Positions 35,490 to 45,024 of a DNA stretch of 64,000 nt are shown here, piece by piece. A program made the translations under genes and the position numbers. The notes beneath the pieces are model-generated. The model saw only the letters and a program-made list of their open reading frames with translations. It ran no database searches and was not told the origin of the DNA. The DNA comes from Marivita lacus (lineage in GTDB: Bacteria > Pseudomonadota > Alphaproteobacteria > Rhodobacterales > Rhodobacteraceae), in contig NZ_BMFC01000003.1 of the NCBI RefSeq assembly GCF_014637725.1, positions 124,001 to 188,000 of the forward strand, read 5' to 3'. Numbering within the stretch: position 1 is the first letter of the stretch; each line of letters begins with the position of its first letter.

Positions 35490-35786
35490 TTAGTTGTCGT
35501 TGGTCATTGTCGGTATCACAATCACCCGAGTTGCCATCCCAAGTTCCTCGATAAATACAGGATATAGAGTGACTTCAGTGATATCGCTTGCCCTTTCCGA
35601 AGAGCTTTCACACACTCTTTGCTCGAACGCCGATACGGACCCTGCGCGTGCCTGGCCTTCGATCGCCACTTCATCCGAAAGACCGATGACATAGTCCAGA
35701 CAATTGACGAGGTTCGATGTAGCGAATGCTGGAGCCGCGAAGACCAGGAATAGCCCGGCGGACGCAGCCAACGTATAGTTTTTCAT
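35490..35786 (-). CDS. Small secreted protein of unknown function
   Basis: 98 residues with a clear Sec signal ([22 protein letters not shown]) and two cysteines in the mature part (VNCLDYV, RVCESSS) that could form a disulfide in the periplasm. Base composition is more AT-rich than neighbouring genes, suggesting recent acquisition. No family is recognised. The frame is open upstream to 35933, but the signal peptide fixes the start. Confidence 0.6.
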   Translation of the reverse strand: MKNYTLAASAGLFLVFAAPAFATSNLVNCLDYVIGLSDEVAIEGQARAGSVSAFEQRVCESSSERASDITEVTLYPVFIEELGMATRVIVIPTMTNDN

Positions 35787-36285
35787 TTCCGTGATCCTTA
35801 TGATTATACAACAAAATATAGCTTGCAGTGTTCGTTGCGACGATCTGCAATTTCGTTCAAAAGTATGCATATTGGGGCAGGTCACGCCCGTTCGATCTTC
35901 ATCACGCAGGGTATGCGCGAGGCGATGCTGCAAATCTGCTGAATGTCCTCGAAGTGGAAGGGTGCCGTTGGTGTCTCACTCGGCAGATCCTGATTGACAT
36001 GGTCTGACCGGCATCCTTTGCGTTGACCCTTGTCTTGGACATGGATGCTTTCCATTCGTCTGATGCCTTCAACAATCATCACCTTGGCACATCAAAGCGG
36101 GGAAAGTCTGACCCCGAGCGGGAACGCCTTGGGGAGCACATCACGGACCGCGGGTATCGGAGTTGAGGGAGGATTGTTGCGACATTGTCCTGTGTCCGCG
36201 CCTTCAAATCCCACCAACGTGCCTCCTGCAAAAAGCAGCATTCAACTCAGAGGATGACTTTTGTCTGTGCCCGGATGGCGCGAGA
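35787..36285. other. AT-rich-to-mixed intergenic region, no firm gene
   Basis: About 500 bp. A minus-strand frame of 66 codons (35882-36082) with a double ATG start has no family match and no obvious ribosome site. Composition is lower in GC than the rest of the window, together with the secreted-protein gene beside it. Confidence 0.4.
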
Positions 36286-37695
36286 TTACCTCCGTCGGTG
36301 CATCAGGCTCATCAACCGCGCTTGCCGGTCGAAGGGCTCTTTCTGCACGGGGGGACCGGCCTCACCGTCCATCATCCGCCGAACCATGAAGGTGGCAATA
36401 CCGGCAAAGATCACTCCGGCGAGCGCCTGTCCGATCAGCACACCCTTGGCACCAAAAAGCCAAGCCCCTGTGAGGACCAGGGGAATGGTTCCCACAGTAT
36501 GCAGCCCCCAATTGATGGCGGTGGAGCGGAATGGATGACCCATGTTGTTAAACGCCGCATTGGAAACGTAGATCACACCGCTGAAGAAGAATGCCAGCGC
36601 CAGCGGACCGCAGAACAGCAACAGCAGATCGCGCGTCACGCCTTCGGCGCCAAAGAGCGCGATGATCGGGCCGCGAAGGGCAAAAAGTATTCCTGTCATC
36701 GCCACGATGAAAATCCCACAGAACAATATCCCGTCGCGGTAGGCCTGCCGGACCCGGTCCATGCGACCTGCGCCGAAGTTCTGGCCAATGACCGGCCCGA
36801 TGGCGCCCGACAATGCGAAGATCACGCCAAAGGCCACCGGCGTCATCCGGCCTACGATGGCCATGCCCGCCACCGCAGCCTCGCCAAAACTGGCCATGGC
36901 GCGGGTGACCACTGCCTGACCCAGGGGCGTGGCCAGTTGGGTCAGGATCGCCGGGCCGGCGATGGTCACGATGGGCACAAAGGCGACCCGCATCTCTGGC
37001 ACGCCGGGGCGCACCAGCCCGCCGTGGTGGCGAAAGATCGGGATCAGCGCGGTGCCCGCGATCACGAGGCGCGCCGCGACGCTGGCCAGTGCAGCCCCAG
37101 TCAGGTCTAGCCCCAGGCCGAAGATCAGGATCGGATCGAGCACCGCGTTGACCAGCGCCCCCCAGATCGTCGCCATCATCGCGCGGCGCGCATCGCCATG
37201 GGCGCGCAGGATCGCACCACCCACCATGCCGACGATCAGGAACGGCAGGCTGGGCACGATGATCTGCAGGTAGTGAACGGCAAGGTCCAAAGTCTCGCCC
37301 GAGGCCCCCATGAGGGCTGCCAAGGGTGCAAGGTTCAGCCAGACCGCCGCCGCGAAGACCGCGCCGAAAACCACGCCCCACACAAGCGCTGCCGCCGCCT
37401 GCGCTTTCGCCAGTTCCGCGTCACCCATTCCCAAGGCTCGGGCCACCAATGCACCCGCCGCAATGGCCATGCCGATCCCAAAGGAGGTGGTAAAGAACAG
37501 GATCGCGCCTGCATATCCCACGGCCGCCGCCAGTTCGGCATTGCCCAGCATCGCGATGAAGACCATGTCGATGAAGTCGACCGCGAAGACCGCCATCAGC
37601 CCGACGGATGAGGTCAGCGCCATCACCGTGATATGGCGAAAGAGGTTGCCCTCCAGAAACACGGCGCGTGTTTCGGTGATTGGCGGCGTTGTCAT
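36286..37695 (-). CDS. MATE family efflux transporter
   Basis: 469 residues with about 12 membrane helices in two halves (VGLMAVFAVDFIDMVFIAML; GMAIVGRMTPVAFGVIFAL), typical MATE/NorM type. It uses a Na+ or H+ gradient to expel cationic drugs or metabolites. The start overlaps the stop of the araC-like gene (ATGA), so expression follows that regulator. This suggests the pump exports the toxic substrate or product of the adjacent AraC-controlled pathway. Confidence 0.88.
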   Translation of the reverse strand: MTTPPITETRAVFLEGNLFRHITVMALTSSVGLMAVFAVDFIDMVFIAMLGNAELAAAVGYAGAILFFTTSFGIGMAIAAGALVARALGMGDAELAKAQAAAALVWGVVFGAVFAAAVWLNLAPLAALMGASGETLDLAVHYLQIIVPSLPFLIVGMVGGAILRAHGDARRAMMATIWGALVNAVLDPILIFGLGLDLTGAALASVAARLVIAGTALIPIFRHHGGLVRPGVPEMRVAFVPIVTIAGPAILTQLATPLGQAVVTRAMASFGEAAVAGMAIVGRMTPVAFGVIFALSGAIGPVIGQNFGAGRMDRVRQAYRDGILFCGIFIVAMTGILFALRGPIIALFGAEGVTRDLLLLFCGPLALAFFFSGVIYVSNAAFNNMGHPFRSTAINWGLHTVGTIPLVLTGAWLFGAKGVLIGQALAGVIFAGIATFMVRRMMDGEAGPPVQKEPFDRQARLMSLMHRRR

Positions 37696-38693
37696 TGCCG
37701 GGTCTCGCTGCGCAGCGCATGTGGTGTTTTCCCGGTCCATTTCCGAAACGCGCGCTGGAAGGCGTTTGGATCGCGGTAGCCCACCAGATGCGCGATCTGC
37801 TGGTTGTTCAGTTCACTCTTGACCAGATAGCGGATCGCAAGCTCTTTTCGCGTTTCGTCCAGAAGCGACTGGAATGTCACGCCCTCTTCTCCGAGGCGGC
37901 GCAGAAGCGTGCTCCGTCCCAGTTTCAGGCGGCTGCAGACATGGGCGATGGTGGGTTCGGTGATCGAGAACGCCTCGACCATCGTCGCCCGGACCCGGTC
38001 CGACAGGGGCACCCCCTTGGACTGGATCATCGCCTGGGCTTGCAGGTCGGCTTCGGTGGCCTGCCACAGGTCGGGATTGTCCGAGACGAAGGGCGCGCGC
38101 GCATCGGCGCGGGCATAGGTCAGCGAAGCGTCCCCCTGCTCGGGGATCTGGTCGAAGACCTCCGCCAGACGCGCGCGCTCGTCCTGCGGAAGCGGAAGGG
38201 ACACCCGCTTAGGGCGGATCGCATGACGCGCCAAGGCATTGGCCTGCGCATGCAGGTAGATGATCTGGGGGCTGCTGAACGATCCGGGCAGGGCGTTCAG
38301 CAGGTCCGGGGCGACCCGCACGGTGAACTCCGACGCGCTGCGCGACACGACGAACCGCATCGGCCCGAACAGGCTCTTGAACTGTGCCATGCGCGTGATG
38401 CCGGTCTCGAAATCCGGGGCGGTCGACAGCGCGAAAAGAACCGGGATCGCCGGACCACCTGCCATGCGCAATCCGAGAAGCTTCGAGACGTCCTGCTGCC
38501 CCGTCAGGTCCATCATCGCGGCCCAGAGCGCCAGGTATTCGTCGGCGGAGACCAGAAAGGCCCGGTCGTTGCGCTCGGTCGCGTTGATGCCCGCGCGGAT
38601 CAGAACATCGTCCCAGCCGACACCAAGCATCCCGCAGATCGGGCCCGAGAGGACAGCGGATGTATAGATCGGGGATCGCTCTTGCGTCTGCAT
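37692..38693 (-). CDS. AraC family regulator 1 (arabinose-binding-domain type)
   Basis: 333 residues. The long N-terminal domain shows SGPICGMLGVGWDDVLIRAG and VLFALSTAPDFETGITRMAQF. The C-terminal double helix-turn-helix shows HVCSRLKLGRSTLLRRLGEEG and IAHLVGYRDPNAFQRAFRKW. The same layout, including APDxETGxxRxAQFKSL, is found in the second AraC gene of the window, so they are paralogues. ATG 38693 is chosen because the upstream extension is not conserved in pattern. Divergent from the SDR operon; a direct repeat lies in the shared promoter. Confidence 0.87.
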   Translation of the reverse strand: MQTQERSPIYTSAVLSGPICGMLGVGWDDVLIRAGINATERNDRAFLVSADEYLALWAAMMDLTGQQDVSKLLGLRMAGGPAIPVLFALSTAPDFETGITRMAQFKSLFGPMRFVVSRSASEFTVRVAPDLLNALPGSFSSPQIIYLHAQANALARHAIRPKRVSLPLPQDERARLAEVFDQIPEQGDASLTYARADARAPFVSDNPDLWQATEADLQAQAMIQSKGVPLSDRVRATMVEAFSITEPTIAHVCSRLKLGRSTLLRRLGEEGVTFQSLLDETRKELAIRYLVKSELNNQQIAHLVGYRDPNAFQRAFRKWTGKTPHALRSETRQ

Positions 38694-38770
38694 CCAGGGG
38701 AGCCTTTCACGCGGGGACTCCGCGCGTTGCACTAGAAACGCTCGCCCTATTCTTGGCAACGGCGTTGAGC

Positions 38771-38803
38771 CGATCTGCAAGTCATTGACACGATCTGCAA
38801 GTC
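38771..38803. promoter_or_regulatory. AraC-type operator: direct repeat CGATCTGCAAGTC
   Basis: CGATCTGCAAGTC occurs identically at 38771-38783 and 38791-38803, exactly 20 bp apart, as AraC proteins often require. It sits between araC 1 (start 38693, minus) and the SDR gene (plus). It contains TCTGCA-N6-TGACA, a pattern that recurs near 48348 and, with shorter spacing, near 41303. Confidence 0.65.
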
Positions 38804-38845
38804 GCAAGCGGTGGAAGACAGCCAGCCCACAAGCCTAGTTTGACG

Positions 38846-39622
38846 ATGACATCTGTACGTGGAGAGATCGCCTTGGACCTGACATCGAAGATCATTCTTG
38901 TCACCGGCGGCGGTTCGGGAATCGGCTTTGAACTGGCCCGGCAACTTGTGGCGCTTGGCAACACGGTCGTCATCTGCGGGCGCGACGCGGGCAGGCTCGC
39001 GGAGGCCGCAAGACTGACCGGGGCGCAACCGATCACAGGGGATGTGACGGTCGCCGATGATCAGGAGCGCATTTTGTCGGCGATCCGGGAGCAGCATGGT
39101 CGGCTTGACCTGCTGATCAACAACGCGGGCATTTTCCTGGCCTATGACTTCAGGAGCGATCCCGGCGCGCTGCAAAAGATCGAGGCCGAGATCGCGATCA
39201 ACGCGACTGCCCCGCTGACACTCACGCGGCGCGCCTTGCCGCTTCTGGAGAAAAGCGCACAGCCGGGGGTTCTGTTCATCGGATCGGGAATCGCATTTGT
39301 CGCGTCACCCGGAACGCCGATCTATTCCGGGACGAAGGCGCTGATCCATCATTGTGCACAAACCCTGCGTCACCAGTTGCAGCCCCACGGCATCACCGTT
39401 TTCGAAGCGATGCCGCCGGTCGTCGATACCGACATGGCATCGGTGCTGAAGTCCGACAATTTCAAGAAGATGAAGCCTTCGGACCTGGTGCGCGACATCC
39501 TCGAAGGCATGCGCCGGAACCAGACCGAGATGCTTCTGGGACAATCGCGCCAGATCAAGCTGATGAGCCGGATCGCCCCCGCCTTCCTGTTTCGTCAGTT
39601 CGCCAAGACCGAGTTTCATTGA
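38846..39622 (+). CDS. Short-chain dehydrogenase/reductase (DltE-like)
   Basis: 258 residues if ATG 38846 is used: NAD(P) motif TGGGSGIG, NNAG, and catalytic YSGTK. A TTG at 38873 has a better ribosome site (GGAGAG, 6 nt) and gives the usual DLTSK start, so it may be the true start. Classical SDRs oxidise or reduce hydroxyl/carbonyl groups. The C-terminus (RIAPAFLFRQFAKTEFH) is long. First gene of a four-gene operon with three small membrane proteins. Confidence 0.82.
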   Translation: MTSVRGEIALDLTSKIILVTGGGSGIGFELARQLVALGNTVVICGRDAGRLAEAARLTGAQPITGDVTVADDQERILSAIREQHGRLDLLINNAGIFLAYDFRSDPGALQKIEAEIAINATAPLTLTRRALPLLEKSAQPGVLFIGSGIAFVASPGTPIYSGTKALIHHCAQTLRHQLQPHGITVFEAMPPVVDTDMASVLKSDNFKKMKPSDLVRDILEGMRRNQTEMLLGQSRQIKLMSRIAPAFLFRQFAKTEFH

Positions 39623-39645
39623 CCCCCAACGACAAGGCCATTGTC

Positions 39646-40176
39646 ATGCCATCGGATGTTTACCGTAGCCGCGTCAACGCGCTGGCTGTCATTACCTCAG
39701 CCGCCTTCTTCGGCGCCAATGCCTTCATCGGGCTGTCGATGGGCGGTTACTGGCTCAGCCTCGCTCCTTCCGAGTTCGTCGCGCAATTCTTTCCCCAGTT
39801 CAGCAATTTTCTCTTCACGATCATGCCGTTCTTTCTGCTGATGCCGGTTGGCCTGATCCTGTCGGCCCGGCTCGACGGGCATGTTGCCCGGGCGCGCCGC
39901 AACTGGGTGATCGCGCTTTGGCTCTATCTGGCGGTCTCGCTGATCACCATCTTCTACCACATGCCGCTCAACGTGCGACTTGCGGCGGCGATCGGGTCGC
40001 CCGTGGGGGATGCGCTGGATTTCTACAAGGGCATTGCGATGACCGGCCCGGTGACGGACGAGAATGCCGCCACGATCCGTGGGCTTTGGCTTCTGGGTCA
40101 TATCCCCCGCGTCCTGATCACGCTTGCAATCCCAGTTTATATCCTGCGCGCGATGGCCGCGGGCCCCGCGCGCTAA
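39646..40176 (+). CDS. Small four-helix membrane protein, paralogue 1
   Basis: 176 residues, about four membrane helices. The N-terminal pattern DVYRSRVNALAVITSAAFFG aligns with DTYRKAVNMTAVVASAAFAG of the next gene, and both share FLxFxxTIxPxxLxxxVGLxxSxRLD after the first loop, so they are tandem duplicates. It weakly resembles small anthrone-oxygenase-like membrane proteins (DUF1772), but this is not firm. Co-transcribed with the SDR (23 bp gap). Confidence 0.65.
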   Translation: MPSDVYRSRVNALAVITSAAFFGANAFIGLSMGGYWLSLAPSEFVAQFFPQFSNFLFTIMPFFLLMPVGLILSARLDGHVARARRNWVIALWLYLAVSLITIFYHMPLNVRLAAAIGSPVGDALDFYKGIAMTGPVTDENAATIRGLWLLGHIPRVLITLAIPVYILRAMAAGPAR

Positions 40177-40210
40177 AGCAATTTGACACCAAAAACAAAG
40201 GTTGCCCACG

Positions 40211-40693
40211 ATGACGCCCGACACCTATCGCAAAGCTGTCAATATGACGGCCGTGGTCGCCTCCGCAGCCTTTGCGGGCGGCGGGCTGCTCATCCTTGTC
40301 TCCTACGGCATCAGGTGGCTCGGGACTGACCCGCTGGTCTGGCGGACAGGCTTCTGGGACGAGTTCCTGAATTTCGCGCTCACGATCATCCCGCTCAACC
40401 TGATCACCTTGGTTGGGCTGTTCTTTTCGGTGCGGCTGGACTGGAAAAACCTCCCGGTGCGCCGCCTCTGGATGTGGGCGGTCTGGCTTTACGTCGCCAA
40501 TACCGTGTTCACGCTGGGCTATTTCATCCCTCAGAACATCCTGCTGATCTGGGACAGTTATACAGCGGCCGAGGCATCGAGCGTGCGCGCGACCTGGCTT
40601 GCGCTGCACGTCATCCGCGTGGCGATCGCTCTGGCTGTTCCGGTCTTCGCCTTGCTAGCCGTCCTCAAACACGCCGAAAGGCACGCGGCATGA
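40211..40693 (+). CDS. Small four-helix membrane protein, paralogue 2
   Basis: 160 residues. Same topology and shared motifs as the preceding gene (N-terminal YRKAVNMTAV, FALTIIPLNLITLVGLFFS). Its stop overlaps the next start (ATGA). The tandem duplication followed by divergence suggests a heteromeric membrane complex. Function unknown. Confidence 0.65.
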   Translation: MTPDTYRKAVNMTAVVASAAFAGGGLLILVSYGIRWLGTDPLVWRTGFWDEFLNFALTIIPLNLITLVGLFFSVRLDWKNLPVRRLWMWAVWLYVANTVFTLGYFIPQNILLIWDSYTAAEASSVRATWLALHVIRVAIALAVPVFALLAVLKHAERHAA

Positions 40694-41103
40694 CACCGAT
40701 GATCAAATGGGCCATCACGCTGTTGATGGGTGCCACGATCTTCCGCGCGCAGACCATCCTGTTCCTGCCCGAGGTGAAAATGTTCGGCGGCATCGCACCC
40801 GATGGCTGGTTCGGCCCGTGGCTGAGCGACACGATCATCGGGTTTGCGGTGCCGGTGATGCTCTACCTCTTCTGGACCCGGCGCAGCGTGGCCATCTGGG
40901 GGGCGCTTGTCGCCTACAACGCCGTGGGGGCCTTCGACTATTCACAGGGCCTGATCACGCAGATGATCAGTCCCATGCCGGTAGAGATGGCCTCGGCCAC
41001 AACGGTCTATGTGGGGATCGGCCTGTTCATGTGCTTCCAGCTTGTAGCGCTCGGACTGCTGTTTCGCCGCGACGTGATCACGGAATTCAAGGCCTGGGGC
41101 TGA
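40690..41103 (+). CDS. Small membrane protein
   Basis: 137 residues with about four hydrophobic segments (WAITLLMGATIFRAQTILFL, WLSDTIIGFAVPVMLYLFW, VYVGIGLFMCFQLVALGLLF). It is not evidently a duplicate of the two preceding genes. Translationally coupled to paralogue 2. The SDR and three membrane proteins look like a membrane-linked redox or transport unit controlled by the divergent AraC gene. Confidence 0.65.
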   Translation: MTPMIKWAITLLMGATIFRAQTILFLPEVKMFGGIAPDGWFGPWLSDTIIGFAVPVMLYLFWTRRSVAIWGALVAYNAVGAFDYSQGLITQMISPMPVEMASATTVYVGIGLFMCFQLVALGLLFRRDVITEFKAWG

Positions 41104-41302
41104 TGCGCGGTCACCTGCCTTTGCCTCTTGGCGTCGGGCTGGTGACCGGCACGAAACCCGAGCTTGCACGGATCGACCGGTGCATCCGTCGCTGCAAGGA
41201 CAAGGTCGGTGAAATTTCCATAGGCGCAGCGCTTCAACCGCGACAGCCCTATGTCAAGGAGGGAAGATCAATGCGAGGTCCGGACACGCCTGACCAGAAT
41301 TG

Positions 41303-41330
41303 TCTGCATTTGACCATAAATGCATATCGC
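41303..41330. promoter_or_regulatory. Shared operator ahead of first molybdenum hydroxylase pair
   Basis: TCTGCATTTGACCA followed by TAAATGCATATCGC. GACCA...ATGCATATCGC (41312-41330) agrees at 17 of 19 positions with 48361-48379, upstream of the second hydroxylase pair. About 75 bp before the start codon. Suggests one AraC regulator for both. The rest of the 41104-41403 gap holds nothing recognised. Confidence 0.65.
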
Positions 41331-41403
41331 TATTGAACCCCACCGGATTTACCTTTCAAAGGCGCGGTGTCACGCCTCGTCCACAAACCGACCGGAGAGA
41401 AAC

Positions 41404-41859
41404 ATGCAACTCACGATAAACGGAGAACCGCGCGAGATCGACGCGAATCCAGACATGCCGCTTCTGTGGGTCCTCCGCGACGAGCTCAAGATGACGGGCA
41501 CGAAATTCGGCTGCGGCGTCGCCTCTTGCGGGGCCTGCACCGTGCATATCAACGGAGAGGCCACGCGGTCGTGTCAGGCACTGATCGGCGATCTCGAAGG
41601 TGCCACCGTGACCACCATCGAGGCGATCGACACGCCAGCGGCCAGGGCGATCCAGACAGCCTGGGTCGAGTTGCAGGTCCCGCAATGCGGCTACTGCCAG
41701 TCCGGCCAGATCATGTCGGCCTCGGCGCTTCTGACCGAAACGCCCAAGCCCACCGACGACGACATCGACGCAGCCATGGAGGGCAATCTCTGCCGCTGCG
41801 CCACCTATGCCCGCATCCGCCGTGCGATCCACCGCGCCGCCGAAATCATGGAGGCCTGA
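41404..41859 (+). CDS. Molybdenum hydroxylase 2Fe-2S subunit 1 (IorA-like)
   Basis: 151 residues. Plant-type cluster Cys37, 42, 45, 57 and helical cluster CGYC / CRC, as in isoquinoline 1-oxidoreductase alpha subunit and related aldehyde oxidoreductases. No signal peptide of its own, so it would be carried across the membrane with its Tat-bearing large subunit. The gene for the large subunit starts one base after its stop. No FAD subunit is encoded, so electrons leave to another acceptor such as a cytochrome or quinone. Confidence 0.9.
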   Translation: MQLTINGEPREIDANPDMPLLWVLRDELKMTGTKFGCGVASCGACTVHINGEATRSCQALIGDLEGATVTTIEAIDTPAARAIQTAWVELQVPQCGYCQSGQIMSASALLTETPKPTDDDIDAAMEGNLCRCATYARIRRAIHRAAEIMEA

Positions 41860-41860
41860 G

Positions 41861-44041
41861 ATGCTGCATTATCTCGATGCGAAACGCCCCGCGCCGCAGC
41901 CCACGCGCCGCACCTTCCTCAAGCTGTCCGCAGGGGCCTTGGGCGGGCTGCTGATCGGTGCCGTGATCCCCCAGAAGGGCCTTGCCGATACCGCGTCCGG
42001 GGCACTGGCCACGCCCTTTGTCCACATCACGCCGGACAACCGCGTGATCGTTCTCAGCAAGCATCTGGACAAGGGACAAGGGACAGCGACGGGTCTTGCC
42101 ACGCTGGTCGCCGAGGAACTCGACGCCGCCGCAGATCAGGTCGAGGTCGAATTCGCCCCGTCGAACCCCGAGCTATACAAGAACTTCCTGTTCGGTCTCC
42201 AGGGCACAGGCGGGTCCACCGCCATGGCCAACTCGTTTGACCAGTACCGCCAGGCCGGGGCTGTCGTTCGCGCAATGATCGTGGCCGCCGCAGCCTCGGA
42301 ATGGGGTGTACCGACAGGCGACATCACGATCACGAACGGTGTGGTCTCGGGTGGCGGCAATTTGGCAACTCTTGGTGAACTTTCCGCCCTCGCCGCGGCG
42401 CAGGAGCCGCCAGCCGAAGTGACGCTGAAATCCCCGGAAGACTGGGTCTATATCGGCAAGGGTTTTCCCCGCGTCGAGTTGCCGATGAAGACACGCGGCA
42501 GCGTCGGACTGTTCGGAATGGATGCCCAGCCCGAAGGCGGCCTTGTGGCCGTGACCGCCCGCCCACCCCGCTTTGGTGCGACGCTGGCCTCGGTGGATGC
42601 CACAGCGGCACTGGCGCTGGACGGGGTCGAGGCGGTTCTCGAAATCCCGCAAGGCGTTGTGGTGGTGGCGACCAACACATGGACGGCGATGCAGGGCCGC
42701 GAGGCGCTGGTGCTTGACTGGGTCGCGGGCTCGGGCGAGACCCGGGGCACCGACGCGCTTCTTGACGAATTTCGCGCCGCACTCGACGCACCCGGCCTGC
42801 CATCCCACCCGCGCGGCGACGCGTCCGCAAAACTCGCTCAGGCCGCGCAGGTGATCGAGGCCGAGTACGTCTTCCCCTACCTTGCGCATGCGCCGATGGA
42901 ACCGCTTGACATGACCGTGCTGTACGATGGCCAGTCGGCGACCTTCTGGGGCGGTTCGCAGATCCAGACACTGGATCATGGCACAGCGGCGGCGGTCCTC
43001 GGCCTCGACTTCCCGCAGATCACGATCAACACCCGCTGGGGTGGTGGGTCCTTTGGTCGCCGCGCGACGCCAGACGGCCATCTGGCCGCCGAGACGGCGA
43101 TGATCGGCAAAGCCTGGCTCGACGCGGGCAACGCCGCGCGCCCGATCAAGCTGGTGTATTCCCGCGAGGACGACATTCGCGGCGGTTACTACCGGCCGAT
43201 GGCGGTGCACCGCGTGCGCGCCGGGCTCGACGCCGAGGGCAACATCTCGGGCTGGGAGCATCGCATCGTCAGCCAGTCGATCTTTACCGGCACATCGTTC
43301 GAAAGCTTTGTCGTTCAGGACGGGGTCGACCATTCGACGGTCGAGGGCATTTCGGACACCACCTATGCGATCCCGGACATGCATGTGGACGTGCATCACC
43401 CGAAGGTCGGCGTTCCCACGCTGTGGTGGCGTTCGGTCGGGCATACCCACACCGCCTATGTCATGGAAACTATGATGGATGAACTGGCCGTGGCGGCCGG
43501 GCGCGATCCGGTTGAATTCCGCCTCGCCCATCTTGCCGAGGACGCACGGCTGGCCGGTGTGCTGCACCTCGCTGCCGAAAAGGCCGGACCGACAGGGCCC
43601 GAGGGCACCCATCGCGGCATCGCGGTTCACAAGAGCTTCAACAGCTACGTGGCCGAGATTGCGGATGTGCGGATCCGCGACGATGGCACTGTGAAGGTCG
43701 AGAAAGTGACCTGCGGCGTCGATTGCGGCGTGCCGATCAACCCCGACAACATCAACGCCCAGATCGAGGGCGGGCTGGGCTATGGCCTGTCGGCCATCCT
43801 GCGCGAAGAGATCACGATGGTGGACGGCGAAGTGGCGCAGTGGAACTACCCCGATTACACGCCGCTGCGGATCGCCGACATGCCGGAGGTCGAGGTGCAC
43901 ATCGTCCGCTCGGACGCGGCGCCTACCGGCATCGGTGAGCCGGGCACGCCACCGATCGGCCCGGCCGTCGCCAACGCGGTTTTCCGGGCGACGGGAACCC
44001 GCGTTCGTGAGTTGCCCTTCACGCGGCACGGGCTGGCATGA
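41861..44041 (+). CDS. Molybdenum hydroxylase large subunit 1 (IorB-like), Tat-exported
   Basis: 726 residues. Twin-arginine signal ([19 protein letters not shown]) and molybdopterin-cytosine-dinucleotide motifs ([18 protein letters not shown]). The catalytic Glu lies in [12 protein letters not shown], the form seen in isoquinoline 1-oxidoreductase and periplasmic aldehyde oxidoreductases. It hydroxylates an N-heteroaromatic ring or oxidises an aldehyde on the periplasmic side. It lacks the Cu-site CSFR loop of CoxL, so it is not a CO dehydrogenase. Substrate unresolved. Confidence 0.88.
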   Translation: MLHYLDAKRPAPQPTRRTFLKLSAGALGGLLIGAVIPQKGLADTASGALATPFVHITPDNRVIVLSKHLDKGQGTATGLATLVAEELDAAADQVEVEFAPSNPELYKNFLFGLQGTGGSTAMANSFDQYRQAGAVVRAMIVAAAASEWGVPTGDITITNGVVSGGGNLATLGELSALAAAQEPPAEVTLKSPEDWVYIGKGFPRVELPMKTRGSVGLFGMDAQPEGGLVAVTARPPRFGATLASVDATAALALDGVEAVLEIPQGVVVVATNTWTAMQGREALVLDWVAGSGETRGTDALLDEFRAALDAPGLPSHPRGDASAKLAQAAQVIEAEYVFPYLAHAPMEPLDMTVLYDGQSATFWGGSQIQTLDHGTAAAVLGLDFPQITINTRWGGGSFGRRATPDGHLAAETAMIGKAWLDAGNAARPIKLVYSREDDIRGGYYRPMAVHRVRAGLDAEGNISGWEHRIVSQSIFTGTSFESFVVQDGVDHSTVEGISDTTYAIPDMHVDVHHPKVGVPTLWWRSVGHTHTAYVMETMMDELAVAAGRDPVEFRLAHLAEDARLAGVLHLAAEKAGPTGPEGTHRGIAVHKSFNSYVAEIADVRIRDDGTVKVEKVTCGVDCGVPINPDNINAQIEGGLGYGLSAILREEITMVDGEVAQWNYPDYTPLRIADMPEVEVHIVRSDAAPTGIGEPGTPPIGPAVANAVFRATGTRVRELPFTRHGLA

Positions 44042-44214
44042 CACTGCCAGTCCTACAAACGGAAAGGTAAAATTTGGCGAGCGGGTCATTCTGAGTCTCA
44101 GACATGGCAACGGGATCGGGGTCGACTTGTGGCGGCGCAGCATGACGCCAGATCTTGAGGTCCCGCCGATGGCGGCACCCAACGGTTTGGTGGGACTGTC
44201 TCGCGCTGCCGGCG

Positions 44215-44302
44215 AAGGTCCGCTCCCCTGAAGGTTTTTCGATGTGGGCCGCCCACGTCGCGCAGCGGCCCACATCGAAAAACCTTCAGGAAGTCGGACC
44301 TT
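44215..44302. repeat. 88-bp imperfect palindrome with a perfect 25-bp stem
   Basis: Arms 44228-44252 and 44265-44289 are exactly complementary (starting CTGAAGGTTTTTCGATGTGG) with a 12-nt loop. After a symmetrical 5-nt internal loop, AAGGTCCG/CGGACCTT (44215-44222 and 44295-44302) extends the stem. Located about 170 bp after the IorB-like stop, next to a cydA remnant. It could be a bidirectional terminator, a mobile-element end or a recombination scar. Confidence 0.75.
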
Positions 44303-44396
44303 GGACAAAGGCTCGAAAGTCGGCGCGGATGAGACTGCCCAAACGCCAAAATCACCCGGTCATCTGTTTTCTGCCTTCTGGTTCTCGGAATGCGCT

Positions 44397-44660
44397 TCAA
44401 ACGTGGCGCACGGCTTGGGGCGTCGCATCCCGCTCTTCACGAATGGTCATCAGCGCGTCATAGGCGATCAGCCCGTCACGGATCTTCACTTCGGATTCAG
44501 CGACGAGTTCGTTGATGCCCGGAATTGCCTGTGTCAGAAACCGTGTGCCGATCAGCCCCATCGCCCAGGGAATTTCGACTGCATAGTGGGTCGCACGCGC
44601 CTCCTGGTCGGGAAAACCGATGGCGGTAAAGGGCGCAGGCGCGACGGACTCTCCCGGCCC
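44397..44660 (-). pseudogene. cydA: Internal fragment of cytochrome bd oxidase subunit I
   Basis: The minus frame reads APAPFTAIGFPDQEARATHYAVEIPWAMGLIGTRFLTQAIPGINELVAESEVKIRDGLIAYDALMTIRE. In split form, FPDQE, YAVEIPWAMGLIGTR and EVKIRDGLIAYDAL follow the periplasmic Q-loop region of CydA-type quinol oxidases (compare IPDQE, GIIATRS and EERIRNGMKAY in E. coli CydA). Only about 85 of some 500 residues remain, with no heme-ligand helices and no start. No cydB is present. A relic of a lost bd oxidase operon. Confidence 0.65.
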
Positions 44661-45024
44661 AACGAGGAATGACACGGGTTCGAAAATAACGTCGGCGTCC
44701 TTTCCTCGTTTTGCTGAAAGGTCGCTTACCATGAGGGGCGTAGCGGAGATGATGGTTTCCCGCCGAGGCGCAGCCATTTTCCCCCACCCACCATCGGCAC
44801 GATCCTTTTCGCTGCCGACCGCAGCCGCCCGATCTCGGACAAGGGCCCAGCCGCGAGCAGCACAACCGCCGCAGCCCAGCTGTGCCATGCCGTGATTGCC
44901 AGAATGATCAACGGCAAGATCATGACGCGCGTTCGCGCAGCGATTGCAGTCCGAGGGGTACCTCGAAACCCTGCGTGGGCGGCCCCGATGGCCATGCGCC
45001 GGGGCACGCAGCAGACTCCTGAGA
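44661..45024. other. Intergenic region with unassignable gene debris
   Basis: The minus strand keeps a frame with hydrophobic stretches (VMILPLIILAITAWHSWAAAVVLL). It has no start with ribosome site and no recognised family, so it may be debris from another membrane-protein gene. Nothing else is seen. Confidence 0.35.

Noticed and set aside
35882-36082. 66-codon minus-strand frame with double ATG
   Set aside because: No ribosome site, no family and no conserved context; kept only as a remark.
44661-45000. Membrane-protein frame upstream of the cydA relic
   Set aside because: Hydrophobic, but no start, no ribosome site and no confident homology.
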